A stretch of 7,773 nt of DNA from Treponema sp. (GTDB lineage Bacteria; Spirochaetota; Spirochaetia; Treponematales; Breznakiellaceae): NCBI GenBank assembly GCA_031259035.1, contig JAIRLZ010000038.1, positions 1 to 7,773 on the forward strand, written 5' to 3'. Positions 1 to 5,874 of this stretch are shown piece after piece. The notes below the pieces were generated by a model. That model did no database searches and was not told where the DNA came from. It saw nothing but the letters and a program-made list of their open reading frames with translations. Each line of letters starts with the position of its first letter. Position 1 is the stretch's first letter. The translations under genes were made by a program, and so were the position numbers.

Positions 1-118
1 CGGGGCGATTATGCCGCGGAACGCGCGGGAGGCGGCGTTGCGGGCGGGGCTGTATGTGATAGAGCAGTCGGGCGACACGGTGAAGATAGAGGAGCCGAAA
101 GAGATACGCAGGTGGTGA
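1..118 (+). CDS. C-terminal fragment of a probable PD-(D/E)XK / DUF3782-like protein
   Basis: The reading frame is open from the left edge (first complete codon at base 2) to a TGA at 116-118, giving about 38 residues that end in EIRRW. The start and most of the protein lie outside the window. The tail contains AREAALRAGLYVIEQSGDTV. This resembles, from memory, the C-terminal end of a coiled-coil plus nuclease-fold family (DUF3782 / PD-(D/E)XK-like) that is common in treponemes, where the last strand reads roughly 'G-(F/L)-Y-V-(I/L)-E-Q-(S/T)-G-(D/E)' and the protein ends with a basic residue and Trp. No catalytic residues are visible because that part is missing. I am fairly sure that this is a real coding end. 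The family assignment is only moderately supported. Confidence 0.5.
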   Translation, partial: GAIMPRNAREAALRAGLYVIEQSGDTVKIEEPKEIRRW

Positions 119-253
119 TCGACGCTTGGAGGATGCGGCGTGACGGACCGCGGAAGATGACAAATCAGCAAAAAATCAACAGGTGGAAACCCAATGAAAA
201 AGCGGCGAAAAGCGGCGTTCTACAATTTTTTGATTCGCGTGAACTTCCGCCGG
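119..253. other. Intergenic stretch between convergent genes, possible small ORF or degenerate repeat
   Basis: The 135 bases lie between the stop of the left-edge gene and the stop of the leftward lipoprotein gene. They contain a direct repeat of GCGGCG separated by AAAA near 204-219 but no clear intrinsic terminator on either strand. An ATG at 157 opens a 48-codon frame that runs to 303, with residues such as RWKPNEKAAKSGVLQFFDSR that look protein-like. It has no convincing ribosome binding site and it overlaps the 3' end of the lipoprotein gene, so I do not call it a gene. A vestigial gene or a dispersed repeat would also explain it. Confidence 0.3.
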
Positions 254-1312
254 TCATCTTGCCCTCATGTCCGCCCGCCGCAAAGAGGGCGCAGTTGCGC
301 TGAAGGGGTCAGACACAGCCTTCCAATTCACGCCGTCCGTCGAATACGCTATAGCGCTCTTTACACCGACAGCGACAAATTTGCCGCCGCCATAGGCTAT
401 TCCTTCCACTGAATTTTTTCCAAACGCGGCGTTATCCACCGCCGTCCAATGCGCGCCATCCGTGGAATACGCCATTTTACCCGTCACTTCATATTTATCG
501 TAAATGACATTATCGCATCCGGCGGCTATGAACATTCCATTCCCATAGGCCGCTTTTAGTATAAAGCTTCCCATCTTGGAGGCGGGATCGCTTATAAAAG
601 AAGAGCCGTCCGCGTCTGTCCACTGTATGCCATCGGTGGAGTGTATTATTTTGCCTGTTAAAATTGTCGTTTTTGTCTCTCCTACGGCTACAAATTTATC
701 GCCGCCGTACGCCACGTCATGTATGATATAAGAATATGAAGAATAGTCCGCCGCTGTCCAACTTACGCCGTTTTCCGACCACGCTATTTTTCCATATTCG
801 CCGACCGCCACAAATTTACCGCCGCCATACACTATGCCGTTTATGCAGCTGGAACCAAAAACAGCGTTGTACGCTTCATTCCATGTCGCGCATCCGTCTT
901 CTGAATATGCTATTTTCCCACGCTCGCCGACCGCCACAAATTTACCGGCTCCATACGCTATGTCTTTTATGTAGTTTTCAAAGGTGGAAGCGCCGCCGCG
1001 CTCCCAGTCCACGCCGTTTACGGAATAGGCTGTTTTGCCGCCGCCGCCTACGGCCGCAAATCTGTCATCTCCATAAATTATCTCATGTATGGCGTTTGCG
1101 CCGAAAGGAGATTCGTCCGCCGCGGTCCACCGTACGCCGTCAGTTGACCACACGATAGCGCCGCTGATACTGCCAATCACCCATACGCCGTCTCCATAGG
1201 CTATCGCGTTGAGTGTGTCCATCCCGATGCCCGGCGTTTTGATGTCGAACAGATCGCACGAAAAAAGCGTCAAACCGGCAATAAAAATTGCCGCGGCAGT
1301 ATTTTTCCACAT
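254..1312 (-). CDS. Lipoprotein with seven Asp-box-like repeats, probable beta-propeller
   Basis: The function is unknown; it is probably a surface or periplasmic binding or scaffold protein. I choose the ATG at 1312 (352 residues), although the frame stays open further upstream. From there the protein begins with a compact lipoprotein signal (residues 1-19, MWKNTAAAIFIAGLTLFSC) with lipobox LFSC and Cys19 as the lipidation site. A strong promoter also places the transcript start at this ATG. The rest is seven repeats of about 41 residues with the pattern 'I-x-Y-G-x-G-x-F-V-A-V-G-x-x-G-K-x-x-Y-S-T-D-G-V-x-W'. The Asp-box-like ends fall near residues 55-62, 96-103, 136-144, 178-185, 224-231, 282-289 and 323-330. 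Seven copies fit a closed seven-bladed propeller. Repeats 5 and 6 carry insertions. The last ten residues (SLRRADMRAR) do not follow the repeat and may be a junk tail. Repeats of this type are found in many treponeme lipoproteins (family knowledge from memory). No sialidase catalytic residues can be recognised, so enzyme activity is not implied. Confidence 0.82.
   Translation of the reverse strand: MWKNTAAAIFIAGLTLFSCDLFDIKTPGIGMDTLNAIAYGDGVWVIGSISGAIVWSTDGVRWTAADESPFGANAIHEIIYGDDRFAAVGGGGKTAYSVNGVDWERGGASTFENYIKDIAYGAGKFVAVGERGKIAYSEDGCATWNEAYNAVFGSSCINGIVYGGGKFVAVGEYGKIAWSENGVSWTAADYSSYSYIIHDVAYGGDKFVAVGETKTTILTGKIIHSTDGIQWTDADGSSFISDPASKMGSFILKAAYGNGMFIAAGCDNVIYDKYEVTGKMAYSTDGAHWTAVDNAAFGKNSVEGIAYGGGKFVAVGVKSAIAYSTDGVNWKAVSDPFSATAPSLRRADMRAR
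798..947. repeat. Exact 24-bp DNA repeat pair inside the propeller gene
   Basis: The 24 bases at 798-821 recur exactly at 924-947, a separation of 126 bp or 42 codons, which is one repeat unit. The flanking sequence on both sides is also similar. The repeats encode the 'FVAVGE-x-GKIA' part of two neighbouring blades. Identity at the DNA level is higher than protein constraint alone needs, which suggests recent duplication or gene conversion between blades. Confidence 0.75.
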
Positions 1313-1348
1313 ATGTAAGATAATATCCATGTATAATCCATCTGTCAA
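1313..1348 (-). promoter_or_regulatory. Sigma-70-type promoter of the propeller lipoprotein gene
   Basis: On the minus strand there is TTGACA at 1348-1343, a 17-base spacer, and TATTAT at 1325-1320. Counting 7 bases from the end of the -10 box puts the start site near 1313, directly beside the ATG at 1312. No Shine-Dalgarno sequence precedes this ATG. An in-frame upstream ATG at 1330 lies inside the spacer and would not be transcribed. The expected mRNA is leaderless. Confidence 0.65.
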
Positions 1349-1427
1349 TAATGGATGCAAATTCAATGACGCGGCGTTAAAATTGGTTGTCAAACAAGCC
1401 CACAATCGAGGTTTTTTCTGTCTTCCC

Positions 1428-1455
1428 TAAACATTCCCCGCATTTCATCCGATAG
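1428..1455 (+). promoter_or_regulatory. Sigma-28 (FliA)-like promoter upstream of flgF
   Basis: TAAA at 1428-1431 is followed after 16 bases by TCCGATAG at 1448-1455. The flagellar sigma-28 consensus is TAAA, about 15 bases, then GCCGATAA, so the -10 part matches at six of eight positions. The start site would be near 1462, leaving a leader of about 18 bases that includes the GAGG at 1471-1474 before the GTG start. A TATAAA at 1456-1461 could be a sigma-70 -10 box but has no matching -35 at the right distance. The position directly before flagellar genes supports the sigma-28 reading. Confidence 0.5.
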
Positions 1456-1479
1456 TATAAAAAGAATAGAGAGGTAGCA

Positions 1480-2331
1480 GTGGTTAGAGGATGGTACACC
1501 GGCGCAAGCGGAATGCGGGCGCAGCAATGGCGGCTTGACGCGATAGCGAACAACCTCGCCAACATCGATCAGGACGCATATAAAAGAGACATGGCGTCAT
1601 TTAAGGCGTTTCCAGAATTGTTGCTCCGGCGCATGAATGACGACGGCGTGTATAAACAGCCATTTGGTTCGGCTGACGTCGCGCCCATAGTGGGCAAATT
1701 GGGAACCGGCGTTGAATTGAACGAGCTTTTTACGGATTTCCAGCAGGGCGCCTTGAAGCAGACCGACAGTGACTACGATCTTGCGTTGGACGGCAAAGGC
1801 TTCTTTGTAGTGGCGACTCCGTGGGGCGAGCGGTACACGCGCAACGGCAGTTTCCAGCTTGGAAAAGAAGGGCTTCTCGAAACCAAAGAGGGCTATCCGG
1901 TTCTGGGCGAGAACGGATTCATCAGGATAAAAGCCAATAATTTTCAGGTTGACAAGGAAGGCAAAATCTGGATAAACGCGGCGATTCCCGATGATCCTGA
2001 CGTGATGGTTTCACGGGAAAGCAATACATGGGACCAGACCGAACTGCTCGACATCTTGAGAATTGTTGATTTTGATCTTGACCGGTACCTGCAAAAACAA
2101 GGCTCCAGCATGTACAAGGCGACCGATGTTTCGGGCGAGGCTCATACGCTGGACGTCGCGGAACGCCCGCGGGTGATACAGGGTTTCGTTGAAGGCTCCA
2201 ATGTTGAGCCGGTTGCCGAAATGGCGCACATGATTGAAGTCAACCGGGCGTATGAGGCGAATCAGAAAGTTATTATGACCGGCGACTCCATGCTGGGCGT
2301 GTTGATAAATCAGGTGAGCAAGTTAGGATGA
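1480..2331 (+). CDS. flgF: Flagellar basal-body rod protein FlgF (FlgF/FlhO type)
   Basis: This is a structural subunit of the rod that crosses the periplasm between the MS ring and the hook of the spirochaete periplasmic flagellum. It is exported by the flagellar type III apparatus, so it has no signal peptide. Residues 1-35 form the conserved rod domain with ANNLAN at 23-28. YTRNGSF at 119-125 lies in the central domain. Residues 232-283 are the C-terminal basal-body domain (SNVEPVAEMAHMIEVNRAYE), which packs with the N-terminal helix. The 283 residues are somewhat longer than the approximately 250 of enteric FlgF. The start is GTG at 1480: GAGG lies five bases upstream, and the product MVRGWYTGASGM aligns with the start of the next gene, MVRSLWTGASGM. 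It is first in a four-gene operon behind a sigma-28-like promoter. Spirochaete annotations also call this gene flhO, or label both copies FlgG. The FlgF rather than FlgG assignment rests on gene order and on the more divergent central domain. Confidence 0.9.
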   Translation: MVRGWYTGASGMRAQQWRLDAIANNLANIDQDAYKRDMASFKAFPELLLRRMNDDGVYKQPFGSADVAPIVGKLGTGVELNELFTDFQQGALKQTDSDYDLALDGKGFFVVATPWGERYTRNGSFQLGKEGLLETKEGYPVLGENGFIRIKANNFQVDKEGKIWINAAIPDDPDVMVSRESNTWDQTELLDILRIVDFDLDRYLQKQGSSMYKATDVSGEAHTLDVAERPRVIQGFVEGSNVEPVAEMAHMIEVNRAYEANQKVIMTGDSMLGVLINQVSKLG

Positions 2332-2346
2332 AAGGAGTAGAAACAA

Positions 2347-3147
2347 ATGGTGCGAAGTTTGTGGACGGGCGCTTCCGGCATGATAGGGCAACAGGCGAAT
2401 ATTGACACGATTTCCAACAATCTGGCGAACGTAAATACAACAGGATATAAGAAGCAACGGGCGGACTTTGAAGACCTGCTCTACCAGACCATCAGGACGG
2501 CCGGTACGCCGGCGACCGAAGACACGGTTGTTCCGGTGGGCGTACAGATGGGACACGGCGTCAAACTGGCGGACACCCAGCGCATGTTCGGGCAGGGATC
2601 GCCCCAGCACACCGATATTCCGACCGATGTAGCCATTGTGGGGGACGGGTTCTTCCGTGTGCAGTTGTACGATGGCAGCTACGCCTATACCCGCAACGGC
2701 GCGTTTCAGGTTGATTCAACGGGACGCATGGTTACGGCTCAGGGGTACTGGCTCCTGCCTGACATCGTGATGCCGGAAAACTTCCTGCCCGAAAGCATCA
2801 CCGTATCCCAAGACGGCAGAGTGTCCGTGATTGTGCCGCAGATTGACGAGACCACGCCGGTTGAGGTGGGGCAGATGGAGTTGTACCGCTTCCCGAACCC
2901 GGTGGGGCTTACCGCCGCGGGCGAAAACCTTTTCAAAATAACGAGCGCGTCAGGCGATCCCATTCCGGGACGGCCGGGTTTTGAAGGTATGGGCAAGATT
3001 TACCACAAGTTTCTCGAAATGTCCAATGTTTCTGTTGTGCGGGAAATGGTCGATCTTATCGTGGCGCAACGGGCATACGAGTTTAATTCCAAGACCATAC
3101 AGACGAGCGACAGTATGCTTGCGACCGCGACAAGCCTGAAACGGTAG
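2347..3147 (+). CDS. flgG: Flagellar basal-body distal rod protein FlgG
   Basis: FlgG forms the distal rod that joins the proximal rod to the hook and is exported by the flagellar type III system. All hallmarks are present: the N-terminal rod domain with SNNLANVNTTGYKK at residues 23-36, the motif QGSPQHTDIPTDVAIVGDGF at about 83-102, YTRNGAF at 114-120, and the C-terminal domain from about 222 with LEMSNVSVVREMVDLIVAQR followed by AYEFNSKTIQTSDSML. At 266 residues it is close to the usual FlgG length of about 260. The start codon ATG at 2347 follows a good AAAGGAG (2331-2337) that overlaps the flgF stop codon by one base. The gap to flgF is only 15 bases, so the two are cotranscribed and perhaps translationally coupled. 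The gene is also called flhP in Borrelia. Confidence 0.96.
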   Translation: MVRSLWTGASGMIGQQANIDTISNNLANVNTTGYKKQRADFEDLLYQTIRTAGTPATEDTVVPVGVQMGHGVKLADTQRMFGQGSPQHTDIPTDVAIVGDGFFRVQLYDGSYAYTRNGAFQVDSTGRMVTAQGYWLLPDIVMPENFLPESITVSQDGRVSVIVPQIDETTPVEVGQMELYRFPNPVGLTAAGENLFKITSASGDPIPGRPGFEGMGKIYHKFLEMSNVSVVREMVDLIVAQRAYEFNSKTIQTSDSMLATATSLKR

Positions 3148-3178
3148 GCGGGTTCTATAGCAAAGGGAGGCGGCGTAA

Positions 3179-3640
3179 ATGGCGATACAGCCTATCAACA
3201 GCGGTCAATTCGAGCGGGGCGCGTTTGGAAGCGGCATGGACGGCGTTTCAGCGGCGGATTCAGCGGCTTCCGCCGGCGAAAAAGGCGCGTTTGACAATCT
3301 TATCCAAAGTCTTGAGTCCGCCGCGAAAGACGCCGCCGCGCCAAAAGAAAGCGCGGCTGGCGGCGCGGCCCAAAAACCCGTTGTTGACAAGACCAGCGTA
3401 CTCTACGAGCAATGCGAGGCGCTTGAATCGTTCTTGATCAAGAATTTGCTCAACAGCATGAGAAACACCATTCAGAAATCCGGTTTTATCGATCAGGGCT
3501 TCGCGGGCGATATGTACGAAGACATGCTCTACGATGAGTACGCGAAAAACTTCACCAAAGACACGAATTTTGGGTTTGCCGAGATCGCCTACCTTGAACT
3601 CACAGGGCAGCGTGGTACGGTGATCAACGAAAAATTCTAA
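3179..3640 (+). CDS. Flagellar rod-binding protein (FlgJ N-terminal domain type)
   Basis: This probably serves as a rod-capping or rod-assembly factor, corresponding to the N-terminal half of enteric FlgJ. The rod-binding domain lies at about residues 75-122. It contains YEQCEALESFLIKNLLNSMR followed by NTIQKSGFIDQG and MYEDMLYDEYAKN, which match the family pattern 'C-x-x-F-E-x-x-F-(I/L)-x-x-(M/L)-(L/M)-x-x-M-R-x-T'. Residues 18-70 are low-complexity Ala/Ser/Lys sequence and probably disordered. At 153 residues it has no muramidase/glucosaminidase domain (E. coli FlgJ is about 313), so it cannot cut peptidoglycan itself. Start: ATG at 3179 with AAAGGGAGG at 3162-3170, 8 bases upstream. The gap to flgG is 31 bases. 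This order, rod proteins followed by a single-domain FlgJ, is expected for spirochaetes. Confidence 0.88.
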   Translation: MAIQPINSGQFERGAFGSGMDGVSAADSAASAGEKGAFDNLIQSLESAAKDAAAPKESAAGGAAQKPVVDKTSVLYEQCEALESFLIKNLLNSMRNTIQKSGFIDQGFAGDMYEDMLYDEYAKNFTKDTNFGFAEIAYLELTGQRGTVINEKF

Positions 3641-3686
3641 CGCCGCTTGCAACGGCGCGGCGGCGCAACCGAATCACAAACACCAG

Positions 3687-4040
3687 ATGAAAAGACTTTT
3701 CTTCATTACGCTTATGGCGGCGCTCTTTCACAACGGGCTTTTTGCGGATGGTGAAAAAGACGCTCCCGCAACTGGCGTTGAAGAGTCAAGGCGAATCATA
3801 CGCATCACCGGCGTGGTAAAAATTTTTGGCAATGAACCGCACACGTTTGTTGGCATCGTTACGGCGGATGGCAAGCGATACGGCGTCTCGCCCCCGAAAA
3901 AAGAAGCGGCGCTCAGACGGTTGCAAGGCCGGACGATTGAATGTACCGTTCGGTTTCTCGAAAGACAGGAAGGGGACGCCGCGTTGTTTCTGAAAGATGG
4001 GACAGTCACGCCGCTCTCGTGGCGGATTGTGGACAATTGA
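3687..4040 (+). CDS. Small exported protein of unknown function, possible OB-fold, last gene of the flagellar operon
   Basis: I do not recognise a named family. Residues 1-20 form a signal peptide (MKRLFFITLMAALFHNGLFA) with likely cleavage before DGEKD, leaving a mature protein of about 97 residues in the periplasm. After a short acidic linker the mature part alternates strands and turns: RIIRITGVVKIFGNEPHTFV at 36-55, ADGKRYGV at 60-67, then LRRLQGRTIECTVRFLE at 76-92. A 'G-x-V ... L-x-G-R-x-(I/V)-x-(C/V)-x-V' layout like this is common in small OB-fold beta-barrels; the fold is an inference. The gap to the rod-binding gene is 46 bases with no terminator T-tract, so it is probably cotranscribed. 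The Shine-Dalgarno region is poor (ACACCAG before the ATG), so expression may be low or coupled to the upstream gene. A role at the flagellar basal body is possible by position but not shown by sequence. Confidence 0.72.
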   Translation: MKRLFFITLMAALFHNGLFADGEKDAPATGVEESRRIIRITGVVKIFGNEPHTFVGIVTADGKRYGVSPPKKEAALRRLQGRTIECTVRFLERQEGDAALFLKDGTVTPLSWRIVDN

Positions 4041-4053
4041 CGGGCGTACGGCC

Positions 4054-4094
4054 TTTAGCGCCGCGCTTTTTAGCGCCACGCTTTTAGCGCCACC
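4054..4094 (+). repeat. Three short tandem repeats with mini-hairpins after the flagellar operon
   Basis: TTTAGCGCC occurs at 4054-4062, 4069-4077 and 4083-4091, giving a unit of 14-15 bases. In the first two units AGCG, a three-base loop (CCG or CCA) and CGCT form a 4-bp hairpin followed by four or five T residues. Each is a weak intrinsic-terminator shape on the plus strand, 15-45 bases after the stop codon of the last flagellar-operon gene. The repeats could be a tandem weak terminator or a simple slippage product. Confidence 0.5.
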
Positions 4095-4103
4095 TTCGCG
4101 CCA

Positions 4104-4155
4104 TACAAAACAAGCTCCCGTAAGCCGGCTGCTTAAGAGCCGCGCTTATGGGAGC
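4104..4155 (-). terminator. Intrinsic terminator of the beta-barrel/phosphoesterase operon
   Basis: The arms at 4114-4130 and 4138-4155 form a 17-bp stem with one G-U pair and one bulged base, around a 7-base loop GCTTAAG. Read leftward, the stem is followed by TTGTTTTGTA, a U-rich tract, and it lies 11 bases past the stop of the phosphoesterase gene. Read rightward there is no T-run after the stem, so for the flagellar operon it would act only as a stem-loop barrier. Confidence 0.72.
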
Positions 4156-4166
4156 CGGAATAACCG

Positions 4167-5084
4167 CTACTTGGCAAATGTCTCAAGCGTTACGGTTTCG
4201 TTCTCTTCGTCTACAGTAAGAAGGTGCCAACTCTGCCTGTCGCGGAACGCCGACACATTGTATTCCTTGAACGAGCCGAAGTCGTAGAAACTGCCCGGAT
4301 GCTGATGCCCTTCCAACACTATTTTCACATTGTTCTTTGCAAACGCGGATATGAGCGCGGCGCGTTCATGCGGATCGGACAGCGAGAAGTAGAAGTTGCC
4401 GCCGCCGTACATCGGATAATGCGAGAAGACGACTTTTGGCTTTGGATCCGCTTTGAGGTTGCTGACAAGGTTCTTGAGCTGGCTGCCGCCGAGCGTGCCA
4501 CTTCCCGAATCAAGGGCGTACCACGAAAAGTTTCCGGTATTGAAACGGTAGTAGGATATGTAGGGCTTGCAGTACTTCGTGTACTGCCGCCAGCCGTTGT
4601 TGTAAAGGTCGTGGTTGCCTACGATGGAATAGACCGGTATCTTGCCATATGTATCACTTTCAAGTTTATCGGAAAGATCCTTGAATTGGAGATATTCCTC
4701 TTCCGTACCGGCTTCCGCGTTGTCGCCGAGAACAAGGCAGAAGGCGGGCGTTTCACCCGCCGCCTTTTTCCCCTCAAGCCACTGAAAAAACTCGTCATAG
4801 GGCAGATCGGGATGATCGGGATGCGCGCCGAAGTGTATGTCAGCAAGTATCAGAACGGTGTAGTTATTACCGAAAGGTGGTTTACTGCCCGAAGGGTTCG
4901 GTTTGTACATCTCTTCTTCATTAATCACAGGTATGTTGATATCCCTAATGTACGCGCTTCTGGCGTTTACATCGTCGGCGCGGTTGAGGAATTCATCCAA
5001 GCCGTATTCGTCTTTGCATACGGCGAGCGTGAAGCATATAAGCCCTAGCGCGACAAGCGCCGCTGTTTTTTCATTTTTCTTCAT
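4167..5084 (-). CDS. Lipid-anchored calcineurin-like metallophosphoesterase
   Basis: It is predicted to hydrolyse a phosphate mono- or diester with a two-metal centre, outside the cytoplasm; the substrate is unknown. The metal-binding motifs occur in the expected order: D82-I-H84, G120-D121-N122, G156-N157-H158-D159, H222 (FSHYP) and G259-H260-Q-H262. All residues needed for activity are therefore present. The N-terminus is a signal sequence ending in LAVC with Cys23 as the likely lipid attachment site. Val before the Cys is atypical for E. coli but tolerable for relaxed spirochaete lipoboxes, so a lipoprotein is likely rather than certain. Residues 24-72 are a polar linker. The start at 5084 has a strong AAGGAGG six bases upstream. 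The gene follows the beta-barrel gene by 11 bases and ends shortly before a strong terminator. A UDP-sugar, nucleotide or phospholipid-headgroup phosphoesterase are all possible. Confidence 0.9.
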   Translation of the reverse strand: MKKNEKTAALVALGLICFTLAVCKDEYGLDEFLNRADDVNARSAYIRDINIPVINEEEMYKPNPSGSKPPFGNNYTVLILADIHFGAHPDHPDLPYDEFFQWLEGKKAAGETPAFCLVLGDNAEAGTEEEYLQFKDLSDKLESDTYGKIPVYSIVGNHDLYNNGWRQYTKYCKPYISYYRFNTGNFSWYALDSGSGTLGGSQLKNLVSNLKADPKPKVVFSHYPMYGGGNFYFSLSDPHERAALISAFAKNNVKIVLEGHQHPGSFYDFGSFKEYNVSAFRDRQSWHLLTVDEENETVTLETFAK

Positions 5085-5090
5085 GGCATT

Positions 5091-5098
5091 CCTCCTTA
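5091..5098 (-). promoter_or_regulatory. Ribosome binding site overlapping the upstream stop codon
   Basis: On the minus strand TAAGGAGG contains both the TAA stop of the beta-barrel gene (5098-5096) and a near-perfect Shine-Dalgarno for the phosphoesterase gene. The spacing to the ATG is six bases. Ribosomes that finish the first gene stop directly on the initiation site of the second, which favours translational coupling. Confidence 0.85.
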
Positions 5099-5866
5099 AA
5101 ATGTATACCCTATGGTTATGGTTGTGGCGGAGTATTCGACATGACTGGAAAGGGTGAACATGTCGGAATAGCGTACCGAGGTCGACAGCTCCGCGAAAAT
5201 GCGCCCTTCGAGCGCCTTGCCTTGCAAGCGCGGCGTTTGGAATTCATAGCGCAATGACAGCGAGAAAGCGGGGTTAAGAAACAGGTGGTACCGGTAAAGC
5301 TCATAGGAGGCGACGCCGATCTCCGCGCTGAAATTGTCGAGCAGTTTGCCGCCTAAAAACAGAGCCGCCGCCACGTCGCTCTGCGCGAAGATTTCGTTCC
5401 CGGGCGGAAGCGCGGGAACGGTTGTGATCTGCTCAAACCATCCAACGTGTACGTTCAGGTACATGCGCCAAAAGTTAATGGTCGCGTACGCGCCGAGAAC
5501 TATATCGCTCTGAAAGGAGACGAGATCGCCGTCCATCTCGAACCAGCCCCCGTGGTACAAGGCGCCTGCGCCCACCCGGAATCGCGGCGTGTTAAGCGGA
5601 AAATAGACGCCGTTCAGAACAATGTCCTGCGTGTCTCCACTGAATTGAAACGCGCCCGTCGCGGAAACCTGCGGAATTTCAAAGCGGTAGCGGGCGGACA
5701 GGGGGAATTGCCCTTCTTCAATGAGCGGGGCGCTGTACATGGCGAGGGAAGCCGAGACCGCCTGCTTGCCGGAAAGAACGCCGTTGGTTGTCCACGTTGT
5801 TTGGGCGGAAAGAGATGATGCGGCGAGCGCCGCAAAAAGGACTACGCTTGTTAAAAGTTTCTTCAT
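5096..5866 (-). CDS. Probable outer-membrane beta-barrel protein, function unknown
   Basis: I do not recognise a named family. Residues 1-21 form a classical signal peptide (MKKLLTSVVLFAALAASSLSA) with cleavage before QTTW. The mature part of about 235 residues is rich in alternating hydrophobic/polar stretches ending in aromatic residues, such as LSARYRFEIPQV, FRVGAGALYHGGWFEM, YATINFWRMYLNVHVGWF and FSLSLRYEF. It ends in ATTITIGYTF, a terminal strand with C-terminal Phe typical of substrates of the BAM assembly machinery. By eye there are about ten strands, so a small barrel is plausible. No enzyme motif or lipobox is visible. The start is fixed at 5866 because the next Met (residue 43) lies beyond the signal peptide. 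No Shine-Dalgarno precedes it; a promoter ends eight bases upstream. It is cotranscribed with the lipid-anchored phosphoesterase, suggesting a shared envelope task. Confidence 0.78.
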   Translation of the reverse strand: MKKLLTSVVLFAALAASSLSAQTTWTTNGVLSGKQAVSASLAMYSAPLIEEGQFPLSARYRFEIPQVSATGAFQFSGDTQDIVLNGVYFPLNTPRFRVGAGALYHGGWFEMDGDLVSFQSDIVLGAYATINFWRMYLNVHVGWFEQITTVPALPPGNEIFAQSDVAAALFLGGKLLDNFSAEIGVASYELYRYHLFLNPAFSLSLRYEFQTPRLQGKALEGRIFAELSTSVRYSDMFTLSSHVEYSATTITIGYTF

Positions 5867-5874
5867 GATTTCTT

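Noticed and set aside
289..300. GCGCA-GT-TGCGC palindrome as an operator or terminator
   Set aside because: It lies inside the 3' end of the lipoprotein coding region, has a two-base loop and no T-tract; a short GC palindrome is expected by chance here.
736..1158. Rightward frame with repeated RRPPQIY-like segments
   Set aside because: The repetition is the antisense reading of the propeller repeats, not an independent repeat protein.
3641..3662. CGCCGC ... GCGGCG hairpin after the rod-binding gene as a terminator
   Set aside because: The 6-bp stem has no T-tract on the plus strand and the following gene probably belongs to the same operon.
4224..5048. Long rightward open frame of 274 codons opposite the phosphoesterase gene
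   Set aside because: It lies antisense to a gene with all metal-binding motifs and its translation shows no family motif. Its length comes from the codon bias of the true gene.
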